12,665 bases of DNA, from the NCBI GenBank assembly GCA_946480015.1, contig CAMLIL010000132.1, positions 1 through 12,665 of the forward strand, given 5' to 3'. Made by a program: the position numbers and the translations under genes. The notes under the pieces are model-generated. The model saw only the letters and a list, made by a program, of their open reading frames with translations. It was not told the origin of the DNA and ran no database searches. Origin of the DNA: an uncultured Oxalobacteraceae bacterium (GTDB lineage Bacteria > Pseudomonadota > Gammaproteobacteria > Burkholderiales > Burkholderiaceae). Within the stretch, counting starts at the first letter, position 1, and every line of letters starts with the position of its first letter. This document shows, one piece after another, positions 6,408-12,665 of this stretch.

Positions 6408-7918
6408 CAGCGGATCACCTGGCGCCAGTCATGCTCGAATTCATGCACCAGCGACTGCGTATTGAGACGGTTCGGCGCCATGTCCCGGCGCTGCATATCG
6501 GGCGGGAAGACGAACATCTCGCGCGTGGTATCGGCGTTCAGGTAGCGCATCGGCAGGCGGTAGCTGGTGGGCGGCGTGTACTGCGCCTGCGGAGAAGCCA
6601 GCACGAAGCCCCACTCGCCGAACGAGGGAACGTAGGCGTGATAGGGATAGGTGCGCAGGCCGACTTCGCGCAAGGTGGCATCGATGGTCCAGTAAGCGTT
6701 GGGCGCAAAGAACGGCGAGGTCGACTGCACCACCACCAGGCCGCTGGCCGCCAGGTGGCGCTTGACCATGTCGTAGAACGGTACCGAGTACAGTTTGCCG
6801 AGCGCGAAACTGGACGGATCGGGAAAGTCGATGATGGCGGCGTCGAACAAGGTGTTGTCGTTCCTGAGCCAGATGGCGGCATCGGCGTTGATCACCTTGA
6901 CGCGTTTGTCCGAAAATGACGAGTGGTTCAGCTTCGTCAGTTCGGCGCGCGTGGTGAAGGCCTGCGTCATGGCCGGATCCAGGTCGACCAGCACGACCTC
7001 CTGGATATTCGGATAGCGCAGGATCTCGCGCAGCGCCAGGCCATCGCCGCCGCCCAGCACCAGCACACGGCGCGCCCAAGGCAGGGCTTGCAGCGCCGGG
7101 TGCACCAGCGCTTCGTGATAGCGGTATTCGTCGCGCGAGGAAAACTGCAGATTGCCGTTGATGTACAGGCGCAGGTCGTCCTTCCAGCGGGTGATCACCA
7201 GGCGCTGGTAAGGCGTGCTCGCGGCGTACACGATCTCGTCGCCGAACAGGCCATGCTCGCCCCACTGCACCAGCCGGTCCGACAACGCGAAGCCGGCGAT
7301 CAGCGTGACCATCACCGCGCTGGCGCGCAGCGCGCGGCCCAGCGCATCCTTCATTTCGCTGCGAAACACGTACAGCGTCCAAAAGCCGACGCCGACGTTG
7401 AGCATCCCGAACAGAAAGCCGGTGCGCACCAGGCCGAGACGCGGCGCCAGCACCAGCGGAAACAGCAGCGACACGGCCAGCGCGCCCAGGTAATCGAAGG
7501 TCAGCACGCGGCTGACCAGCTCATTGAAGGCGGTATCGCGCGCGTTCAGGGCCCGCATCACCAGCGGCACTTCCATCCCGACCAGGGCGCCGATCATGAA
7601 CACCAGCACGTACAGCAGCGTGCGAAACGGTGCGCTCATCCACGAGAAGGTCATGAACAGCAGCGCCGCCGACACGCCGCCGATCAAACCGACCGCCAGT
7701 TCGATGTCGATGAAGCGCGCCAGCACATCGTCGTCGCCAACGTATTTGGACAGGTGCGCCCCCACCCCCATGGCGAACAGATAGCAGCCGATAATGGTGG
7801 AAAACTGCAGGATGGAGTCGCCCAGCAGGTAGCTCGACAGGGCGCCGGCGATGAGCTCGTACGCGAGGCCGCAGGACGCAACCACAAACACCGACAGGAT
7901 AAGAATTCGTTTTGTCAT
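6407..7918 (-). CDS. Membrane-anchored spermidine-synthase-like aminopropyltransferase
   Basis: This 503-residue protein has about seven predicted membrane segments in residues 1-215, followed by a complete spermidine-synthase fold (about 225-445). Substrate-site residues are conserved: NGNLQFSSRDEYRYHEALVH (254-273), GGGDG (289-293), VDLDP (311-315) and IIDFPDPSS (363-370) with the two aspartates D364 and D367, plus EWGF (435-438). Soluble enzymes usually have DS[ST]DP where this one has DFPDP, a variation I associate with membrane-fused relatives. The expected reaction is transfer of an aminopropyl group from decarboxylated AdoMet to an amine acceptor, and speD at 11028 would supply the donor. 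It is the first gene of the leftward arm. No clear Shine-Dalgarno precedes its ATG, though a hydrophobic segment starts immediately after it. The acceptor amine is unknown. Confidence 0.85.
   Translation of the reverse strand: MTKRILILSVFVVASCGLAYELIAGALSSYLLGDSILQFSTIIGCYLFAMGVGAHLSKYVGDDDVLARFIDIELAVGLIGGVSAALLFMTFSWMSAPFRTLLYVLVFMIGALVGMEVPLVMRALNARDTAFNELVSRVLTFDYLGALAVSLLFPLVLAPRLGLVRTGFLFGMLNVGVGFWTLYVFRSEMKDALGRALRASAVMVTLIAGFALSDRLVQWGEHGLFGDEIVYAASTPYQRLVITRWKDDLRLYINGNLQFSSRDEYRYHEALVHPALQALPWARRVLVLGGGDGLALREILRYPNIQEVVLVDLDPAMTQAFTTRAELTKLNHSSFSDKRVKVINADAAIWLRNDNTLFDAAIIDFPDPSSFALGKLYSVPFYDMVKRHLAASGLVVVQSTSPFFAPNAYWTIDATLREVGLRTYPYHAYVPSFGEWGFVLASPQAQYTPPTSYRLPMRYLNADTTREMFVFPPDMQRRDMAPNRLNTQSLVHEFEHDWRQVIR
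6415..6420 (-). promoter_or_regulatory. Internal ribosome-binding site for the flavoprotein gene
   Basis: AGGTGA on the minus strand lies 7 bases before the ATG at 6407 and inside the last codons of the aminopropyltransferase gene. It fixes the start whose A overlaps the preceding TGA stop. Confidence 0.6.
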
Positions 7919-7982
7919 GAGGCTGATTTTGATCTAAGATCGTCGTGCGCTGTCAAATTGACTATCTTTTCAGGGAGCACAC
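7919..7982. promoter_or_regulatory. Divergent control region between the two polyamine-module arms
   Basis: These 64 bases separate the start codons of the two arms and should hold both promoters. On the minus strand a perfect -35 TTGACA lies at 7956-7951, but the -10 at standard spacing is poor (ATCAAA, 7933-7928). No convincing plus-strand pair was found. A short palindrome at 7931-7941 overlaps the presumed leftward -10. Such closeness would let one regulator control both arms. Confidence 0.5.
7931..7941. promoter_or_regulatory. Candidate operator palindrome
   Basis: GATCT-A-AGATC is a perfect 5-bp inverted repeat around one base. It sits 13 bases upstream of the aminopropyltransferase ATG and overlaps the likely leftward -10. 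It is short, so chance is possible. Confidence 0.3.
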
Positions 7983-8369
7983 GTGCCCGCCATCCTAAAC
8001 TATCTGCTGCACCTTGGAACAGCCGCTGCCCTGGTCATGGCGTTTTTCGTCATCTACACGCGCATCACACCGTACGACGAAGTGCTGCTGGTCCGCCAGG
8101 GCAACCATGCCGCCGCCCTGTCGCTGGCCGGCGCGCTGATCGGCTTTGCGCTGACGGTGGCCTCGGCGCTGCTGCACACTCCCGACTACACGACGTTCCT
8201 CGGCTGGGCCGCCGGCGCCATGCTGGTGCAGGTGCTGGTGTTTAACGTGACCACCCGCCTGCTGAAAATGTCCAAGGACCAGATCGAGGCCGACAATTCG
8301 GCCTTCGGCGGACTGCTCGGCTCCATCTCGCTGTCGATCGGCCTGATCAACGCAGGCTGCATTTCCTGA
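7983..8369 (+). CDS. DUF350 (YjfL-type) membrane protein
   Basis: This 128-residue protein has four predicted membrane segments (about 8-26, 45-65, 72-92 and 108-126) and matches DUF350, the family of E. coli YjfL. It has no assigned biochemical function. Family members are known for sitting beside PspA, SPFH, DUF4178 and polyamine or glutathionylspermidine-related genes. The start is GTG at 7983, supported by GGGAG 5 bases upstream. No better ATG is available that keeps the first membrane segment. It is the first gene of the rightward arm and ends 16 bases before the SPFH gene. Confidence 0.85.
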   Translation: MPAILNYLLHLGTAAALVMAFFVIYTRITPYDEVLLVRQGNHAAALSLAGALIGFALTVASALLHTPDYTTFLGWAAGAMLVQVLVFNVTTRLLKMSKDQIEADNSAFGGLLGSISLSIGLINAGCIS

Positions 8370-8373
8370 CCAT

Positions 8374-8380
8374 AAGGAGG
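8374..8380 (+). promoter_or_regulatory. Strong Shine-Dalgarno for the SPFH gene
   Basis: AAGGAGG, a full match to the anti-Shine-Dalgarno sequence, lies 5 bases before the ATG at 8386. It is the strongest ribosome-binding site in the window, suggesting that the SPFH protein is the most abundantly made product of this arm. Confidence 0.7.
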
Positions 8381-8385
8381 ACACC

Positions 8386-9405
8386 ATGTCCATCGGCTCA
8401 TTCATCAAGAAGCAGTTTATCGATGTCCTGCAGTGGAACGAAGAGACCGAGGGCGTGCTCGCCTGGCGCTATCCGATGCAGGACTTCGAGATCCAGAACG
8501 GCGCCGTGCTCAATGTGCGCGAATCGCAGGTCGCGGTGTTCGTCAACGAAGGCACCATCGCCGACGTGTTCGGCCCGGGCACCCACAAGCTGACCACCAA
8601 CACCCTGCCGCTGCTGACCAACCTGAAGAACTGGGACAAGCTGTTCGATTCGCCCTTCAAGTCGGACGTGTACTTCTTCAGCACGCGCGTGCAGACCGGC
8701 CGCAAGTGGGGCACGCCGCAGCCGATCACGATCCGCGACAAGGACTTCGACATGATCCGCGTGCGCGCCTTCGGCATGCTGTCGTACCGGATCGCCGATG
8801 CGCGCAAATTCTTCACCGAGATCAGCGGCACGCGCGAAGTCTACACGCGCGAGGACGTCGAAGACCAGCTGCGCGGCATTTTGCTGGCCACCATGGCTAC
8901 TTCCCTGGGCGGGGCCAACGTCGCCTTCCTCGACATGGCCGCCAACCAGGCGCTGATGGCGCAGCAGGTCAAGGGCGACCTGGCGAGCGCGTTCGCGCGC
9001 TACGGCGTCGGTCTGGACGAATTCAACGTCGCCAGCGTCAGCCTGCCGGAAGAACTGCAGGCCGCGCTGGACGAGCGCATTTCTGCCGGCATGAAAGGCG
9101 GACTGTCGGCCGACAAGATGGGCGGCTTTACCCAGTTCCAGGTCGCCAGCAGCATCCCGCTGGCAGCGCAAAACGAAGGCGGCCTGGCCGGCATTGGCGC
9201 CGGTCTCGGCGCCGGGGCGCTGGTGGGCCAGGCCATGGCGCAGTCGCTCGGTGGCGCGTTTGCTCCGCAGCCGGCCGCGGCGCCAGCCGAAGAAGGCATC
9301 GAAACGCGGCTGCAAAAGCTCAAGAACCTGCTCGACAAAGGCCTGATCTCGGCCGCCGATTACGACAGCACCAAAGCGGAGCTGCTCAAGAAGCTGATCG
9401 GCTAA
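8386..9405 (+). CDS. SPFH/band-7 protein (YdjI/virion-core-like) with SHOCT-like tail
   Basis: This 339-residue protein has an SPFH domain at about residues 20-235. Relatives of the YdjI type act as membrane-associated oligomeric scaffolds, often with phage-shock-like partners. No membrane anchor is visible at the N-terminus, so attachment would be peripheral. After the SPFH domain comes a flexible Gly/Ala-rich stretch (about 265-300). A short helical C-terminal motif follows (about 304-338, LQKLKNLLDKGLISAADYD), resembling the SHOCT oligomerisation module. Many YdjI-type proteins end in a zinc ribbon; here the zinc ribbons are in the next gene instead. It is in the same operon as DUF350 (16-base gap) and the DUF4178 gene (10-base gap). 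Confidence 0.85.
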   Translation: MSIGSFIKKQFIDVLQWNEETEGVLAWRYPMQDFEIQNGAVLNVRESQVAVFVNEGTIADVFGPGTHKLTTNTLPLLTNLKNWDKLFDSPFKSDVYFFSTRVQTGRKWGTPQPITIRDKDFDMIRVRAFGMLSYRIADARKFFTEISGTREVYTREDVEDQLRGILLATMATSLGGANVAFLDMAANQALMAQQVKGDLASAFARYGVGLDEFNVASVSLPEELQAALDERISAGMKGGLSADKMGGFTQFQVASSIPLAAQNEGGLAGIGAGLGAGALVGQAMAQSLGGAFAPQPAAAPAEEGIETRLQKLKNLLDKGLISAADYDSTKAELLKKLIG

Positions 9406-9415
9406 GCCGCGCCGC

Positions 9416-10849
9416 ATGCAAACGGTCTCCTGTCCGAGCTGCGGCGCGCCGCTCACGTTCAAGTCGCACGCCGCCGTCATGGCGGTGTGCGAGTTTTGCC
9501 GCGCCACGGTCCTGAAGGACGCCGACTCGGTCAAGGACATCGGCAAGATGTCGGCCGTGCTGGAAGACTATTCGCCGATCCAGATCGGCACCGCCGGCGT
9601 GGCCGGAACGCGCGGCTTCACGGTGATCGGGCGCATCCAGCTGCGCTACGCGCAAGGCATGTGGAACGAGTGGTACCTGCTGTACGACGACGGCAGCACC
9701 GGCTGGCTGGGCGACTCGTCCGGCATGTTCGTGCTGACGGCCGCGCGCAGCGTCAAGGGCGCCCTGCCCGCCTTCGATGAAATCGGGATCGGCAAGCTCT
9801 ACACGGTCGAAGGCGAGCGCCTGACCGCCTCGGAAAAGCGCAGCGCCCGGTGCATCGGCGGCCAGGGCGAACTGCCGTTCAAGGCCGGTGATGGCTACGA
9901 AGCCCGCGTGGTGGACTTGCGCGCCGGCGAGCGCTTCGTCACGCTCGACTACTCCGACGAAAGCCCCGTCCTGTACGACGGGGTGGCGGTGACGCTCGAT
10001 AGCCTCAAATGCCAGCTGCTGCGCGACGAGGAACAGATCAAGGCCAGCGCGGGCAAGTACCGCGGCAAGCTCGATGCGCTGGACTGCCCGGCGTGCGGCA
10101 GCATGATCAAGTACGTTCCGGGCGTCACCAGCACGCTGGTGTGCCCCTCGTGCGCCACCCGGCTCGACGCCGCCGGCAGCGAGGCACAGGTGCTGGCGGC
10201 CGGGCGCCGCGTCGATGCAAGGCGCAGCACGCTGCCGCTGGGCGCGAGCGCGAACATCCAGGGAATCGGCCGCACCATCATCGGCGTCATGGTGCGCGCA
10301 GACGACGAAGGCACCGAGTGGACCGAGTACCTGCTGTACGCTGCGCGCGCAGGCTTCTCATGGCTGGTCGAAACGAGCGACGGCTGGTTCCGTTCCACTG
10401 TGCTGCCGGTATGGCCCGAGACCGCCGCCAAGGAGGCCAGACTCGACAAAATCACCTACACCGAAACGGTCGATTATCCGGCCACCGTGAAGTTCGCCGC
10501 GGGCGCGTTCAATTGGCGCGTGGCGGTCGGAGACCAGGTACGGGTCATTGAATTCGAATCCGGCGTAACCACGCTTGCCGCCGAGCTGAGCGCCGAAGAA
10601 ATGACCTGGTCGCGCTCCCTGCCGGTCGCGGACGACCAGATCAGGGCCTGGTTCGGCACCAGCGCGCCGCTGCTGGCGGCCAGGCCGGCCAAGCGCGAAC
10701 GCAACACCCTGCCTGTCAAGTTCATGTGGTGGATCGTCGGCCTGAACTTCATCCCGCTGATGGCCAACTTCTGGCAAACCGCCATCATCGTCGTGATTGC
10801 GCTGTTCGCGCTGTTCTTCCCGCCCGGCGTGTTCGGCAACGACGACTGA
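9416..10849 (+). CDS. Tandem zinc-ribbon/DUF4178 protein with C-terminal membrane anchor
   Basis: This 477-residue protein is built from two similar halves. Each starts with a zinc ribbon: cysteines 6/9 and 25/28, then 224/227 and 243/246. Each ribbon is followed by a DUF4178 beta-rich domain (about 57-190 and 275-400). The shared core pattern is visible as WNEWYLLYDDGSTGWLGD (83-100) against EWTEYLLYAARAGFSWLVE (301-319). One or two hydrophobic segments close the protein (about 434-470), so it is probably tethered to the membrane by its C-terminus. DUF4178 has no known activity; relatives occur beside SPFH, DUF350 and SpeD genes. No Shine-Dalgarno is evident before the ATG, so translation may depend on read-through from the SPFH gene 10 bases upstream. 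Confidence 0.85.
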   Translation: MQTVSCPSCGAPLTFKSHAAVMAVCEFCRATVLKDADSVKDIGKMSAVLEDYSPIQIGTAGVAGTRGFTVIGRIQLRYAQGMWNEWYLLYDDGSTGWLGDSSGMFVLTAARSVKGALPAFDEIGIGKLYTVEGERLTASEKRSARCIGGQGELPFKAGDGYEARVVDLRAGERFVTLDYSDESPVLYDGVAVTLDSLKCQLLRDEEQIKASAGKYRGKLDALDCPACGSMIKYVPGVTSTLVCPSCATRLDAAGSEAQVLAAGRRVDARRSTLPLGASANIQGIGRTIIGVMVRADDEGTEWTEYLLYAARAGFSWLVETSDGWFRSTVLPVWPETAAKEARLDKITYTETVDYPATVKFAAGAFNWRVAVGDQVRVIEFESGVTTLAAELSAEEMTWSRSLPVADDQIRAWFGTSAPLLAARPAKRERNTLPVKFMWWIVGLNFIPLMANFWQTAIIVVIALFALFFPPGVFGNDD

Positions 10850-10857
10850 GGAGCGCC

Positions 10858-11031
10858 ATGAACTTTAAATACTTCGTTTATGCCCTGTTCGTGACCATCG
10901 TCGCGACCGCCGTCAGCTGGGTCGGCATGATCGGCTCATCATCCAATTCAGGCGCAGGCAGCAGCTACAGTTCGCACAGCGGCGGTGGCGGCAGCTGGGG
11001 TGGCGGTTCCAGTGGCGGCGGCCACAAGTGA
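10858..11031 (+). CDS. 57-residue membrane peptide with Gly/Ser-rich tail
   Basis: This is a 57-residue protein with one membrane segment (about 4-25) and a low-complexity Ser/Gly tail ending GGGHK. I do not recognise a named family. It is supported as real by GAGGAG 4 bases before the ATG (overlapping the previous stop) and by a four-base overlap of its TGA with the GTG start of speD. Both are typical of coupled genes. The frame is open upstream to 10726, but that part overlaps the DUF4178 gene and lacks this signal. A flexible Gly-rich tail next to a membrane helix suits a small accessory subunit, perhaps of the SPFH/DUF4178 complex, which is inference. Confidence 0.72.
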   Translation: MNFKYFVYALFVTIVATAVSWVGMIGSSSNSGAGSSYSSHSGGGGSWGGGSSGGGHK

Positions 11032-11384
11032 GTACAGCGCACCACGCATCCGGCATTCACCTGCTGGCCGATTTTTACGGCATCGACCCCGCCAGGCTAT
11101 GCAGCGTGGAAGCCATCGACCGCCTGCTGCGCCAAAGCGCCGAAGCGGCTGGCGCGCGCATCCTGCACAGCCACTTCCACAGCTTCGGCGAAGCCCAGGG
11201 CGTCACCGGCGTGGTGCTGCTGGCCGAATCGCATATCTCGATTCACACCTGGCCGGAGACCGGTTTTGCGGCGGCCGATATTTTCATGTGCGGGAATGCC
11301 CGGCCCGAGCTGGCGATGCAGGTGATCGAACTGGCTCTGATGCCGGCGTCGCGCGTCATGCAGCGCATTGAGCGCGGACGCTGA
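11028..11384 (+). CDS. speD: S-adenosylmethionine decarboxylase proenzyme
   Basis: This 118-residue protein has the length of the short bacterial/archaeal AdoMet decarboxylase (SpeH type). The self-cleavage site is clear: LLAESHISIHTWPE, with cleavage expected between E67 and S68 so that S68 becomes the pyruvoyl cofactor. H73 and C88 (in FMCG) are the expected processing and catalytic residues. The enzyme makes decarboxylated AdoMet, the aminopropyl donor for spermidine-type synthesis. It starts with GTG within the stop of the small membrane gene. It is the last gene of the rightward arm and overlaps the convergent mutarotase gene by 29 bases. Its partner aminopropyltransferase lies in the leftward arm, at 6407-7918. 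Confidence 0.92.
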   Translation: MSTAHHASGIHLLADFYGIDPARLCSVEAIDRLLRQSAEAAGARILHSHFHSFGEAQGVTGVVLLAESHISIHTWPETGFAAADIFMCGNARPELAMQVIELALMPASRVMQRIERGR

Positions 11385-12237
11385 AGCGGAAGCTGCGCGT
11401 GAGGCGCTGGCCTGGCGCCAGCACCGTCAAGCCGTGACGTTCGGGGCCGCCCTGCAGATTGTGCGCATTGATCAGGTGGTCGACCGGCTCGAAGCAAAAG
11501 AATTGCGCGCCTGGCGGCGTATAGACAATATAAAAGCCTGCGTCCGACTCGATGGCCATCTGCAGGCCGCGCTCCGGCCAGCGCACCAGCGCCTTGCCGT
11601 CCCAGCCTTCGAATACATGGTCGATGATGTCAGGCGGCAGTTCGCGCGCGTGCTCGAACGACCACTGCTCGGGCACCTGGTCGGCGTGCACCGGCAGCTT
11701 GCCGGGGCCGGGCTGCCAGATCGCCCGTGCCGCCGCCTGCAAGGTCACATCCGGCGTGCGCGGCAGGTAGGGATGCAGGCCAAGGCCGAACGGCAGCGCG
11801 CACTTGCCGGCGTTGGTCACGTCGAGCGTGACGTCGAGTGTGGCGCCGTCCAGCGCATAGCGGATGCGCGCGTCAAAGGAAAAAGGATTGCCGAGCCGTT
11901 CCAGTACCAGCTGTGCCTGGGTGTCGGACTGCTCGCGCACATCCCACCCGAACTGCCAGCCTTCGCCGTGAATGGGATAGGCGTCGCCTTCGCGATTGGG
12001 TGCGATGGGATGGTGCACGCCCTCGAAGCTGAAGCCGCCGGCAAGACGGTTCGACCAGGGCACCAGCACGAAGCAGGCCAGCTGGTTGACGCGCGGAGGT
12101 ATTCCGTCAGGCGTGTAGGGGCGCAGTACCGGAACGGCTCCGCCCTGCCCGAGATAATCGAGCCGCGCAAGGCCGGCGCCCGACTGCGGAACAATCTCCG
12201 CACACAGGCTGGCATTGCGCAGCACGATGGACTGCAT
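11356..12237 (-). CDS. Aldose 1-epimerase (mutarotase) family protein
   Basis: This 293-residue protein of the galactose-mutarotase-like fold interconverts alpha and beta anomers of a sugar or a related compound. Family landmarks are present: the substrate-site arginine in PWSNRLAGG (60-68), a histidine in IHGEGW (89-94), the catalytic histidine candidate H155 in GLGLHPY, and the catalytic glutamate candidate E250 in FCFEPVDH. The start is ATG at 12237, 4 bases after the stop of the upstream dehydrogenase gene, so the two form an operon. Next to a uronate dehydrogenase the natural substrate could be a hexuronate rather than galactose, which is inference from context. No signal peptide is visible, so it is cytosolic. 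Confidence 0.85.
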   Translation of the reverse strand: MQSIVLRNASLCAEIVPQSGAGLARLDYLGQGGAVPVLRPYTPDGIPPRVNQLACFVLVPWSNRLAGGFSFEGVHHPIAPNREGDAYPIHGEGWQFGWDVREQSDTQAQLVLERLGNPFSFDARIRYALDGATLDVTLDVTNAGKCALPFGLGLHPYLPRTPDVTLQAAARAIWQPGPGKLPVHADQVPEQWSFEHARELPPDIIDHVFEGWDGKALVRWPERGLQMAIESDAGFYIVYTPPGAQFFCFEPVDHLINAHNLQGGPERHGLTVLAPGQRLTRSFRFSVRAQCAA

Positions 12238-12241
12238 GGTC

Positions 12242-12665
12242 TTACTTGTACTGCGGGGTGGTCAGCAAAAAGCCGCCGCCCTGGTAGATCGTGGTGACGT
12301 CGTCCTTGGCGGGATACTCTGCGCTGTCCGGGAACTTGTGGGCGAATTTGGCCGAGCTGTCCTTCGGTACGAAACCCAGGTGACGCGCGTGACGGTCGTC
12401 CCACCAGACCGAATCGTTGTCCGACACGCCGAAGGCGATGGTGTGGCCGACGCGGCGCGCGAACAGCGAGCAGCGCAGCGCTTCGACCAGGTCGTCCAGG
12501 CTCAGGTAGGTCGACATCATGCGCTTGTCCTTCGGCTCCGGGAAGCACGAGCCGATGCGCAGGCACACGGTTTCGATGCCGAAGCGGTCGTAATAAAAGC
12601 GCGACATGGCTTCGCCGAACACCTTGCTGATGCCGTACATGCCGTCCGGACGCAGCGGCATTTCG
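12242..12665 (-). CDS. Uronate dehydrogenase-like SDR (partial, 5' end beyond window)
   Basis: This is the C-terminal 140 or so residues of an extended short-chain dehydrogenase; the Rossmann NAD-binding half lies beyond the right edge. The visible part carries YGISK, giving the catalytic Tyr and Lys. Other blocks I recognise from uronate dehydrogenase (Udh) are RIGSCFPEPKD, the TYLSLDDLVEAL region, GVSDNDSVWWDDRHARHLGF, and PKDSS. Udh oxidises glucuronate or galacturonate to the aldaro-lactone with NAD, feeding aldarate breakdown. The frame is open to the last base, so the in-frame ATG at 12661 is internal. It leads the operon with the mutarotase. The match is strong but rests on half the protein, so another sugar-acid epimerase/dehydrogenase remains possible. 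Confidence 0.8.
   Translation of the reverse strand, partial: EMPLRPDGMYGISKVFGEAMSRFYYDRFGIETVCLRIGSCFPEPKDKRMMSTYLSLDDLVEALRCSLFARRVGHTIAFGVSDNDSVWWDDRHARHLGFVPKDSSAKFAHKFPDSAEYPAKDDVTTIYQGGGFLLTTPQYK

Noticed and set aside
5307..6545. A 412-codon plus-strand frame opposite the flavoprotein gene
   Set aside because: It is antisense to the flavoprotein with its Tat signal and FAD motifs. Composition is Arg/His/Gln-rich with no recognisable domain.
6923..8245. A 440-codon plus-strand frame across the aminopropyltransferase and the divergent region
   Set aside because: It is antisense to a well-conserved spermidine-synthase domain and then runs out of frame through DUF350. The sequence is Gln/His/Arg-rich.
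8398..9546. A 382-codon minus-strand frame opposite the SPFH gene
   Set aside because: The plus-strand SPFH protein has a strong Shine-Dalgarno and a coherent domain; the minus-strand frame has neither.
10726..10857. N-terminal extension of the 57-residue peptide
   Set aside because: The extension lies inside the DUF4178 gene and lacks a ribosome-binding site, whereas the ATG at 10858 follows GAGGAG and begins a membrane helix.

Overview
This is a GC-rich chromosomal window with densely packed genes. Its codon usage and protein families suggest a betaproteobacterium, most likely Oxalobacteraceae (Massilia/Duganella/Janthinobacterium type). That placement is an inference from general character, because no rRNA or other marker is present. 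I saw no tRNA, rRNA, insertion sequence, phage gene or CRISPR array.

Left part (1-4740). An AT-rich leader precedes the first codons of a leftward gene cut by the window edge. Next is a leftward membrane/coiled-coil protein with two C-terminal zinc ribbons (215-1264). A roughly 300-base intergenic stretch separates it from a rightward run of three genes: a long fusion of a family-1 glycosidase-like domain with an RmlD-like sugar-nucleotide reductase domain (1562-3820), a DUF2243 histidine-rich membrane protein (3833-4336) and a GFA/CENP-V zinc protein (4339-4740).

Centre (4800-11384). This is the most interesting part, a divergent two-armed gene set centred on a 64-bp intergenic region (7919-7982). 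The leftward arm encodes a membrane-anchored spermidine-synthase-like aminopropyltransferase and, coupled by a TGATG overlap, a flavoprotein oxidoreductase with a twin-arginine signal. The rightward arm encodes a DUF350 membrane protein, an SPFH/band-7 protein, a protein with tandem zinc-ribbon and DUF4178 units, a 57-residue Gly/Ser-rich membrane peptide and S-adenosylmethionine decarboxylase (SpeD/SpeH). The SpeD product, decarboxylated AdoMet, is the co-substrate of the aminopropyltransferase. The arms therefore look like one pathway: synthesis and possibly oxidation of an aminopropylated amine, tied to SPFH/DUF350/DUF4178 proteins of the kind found in membrane-stress gene neighbourhoods. 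The actual product and purpose are not established by the sequence.

Right part (11356-12665). On the minus strand, a uronate dehydrogenase-like gene (cut by the right edge) is followed after 4 bases by an aldose-1-epimerase (mutarotase) family gene. This looks like a small sugar or uronate oxidation operon. Its last gene converges on speD and overlaps it by 29 bases.
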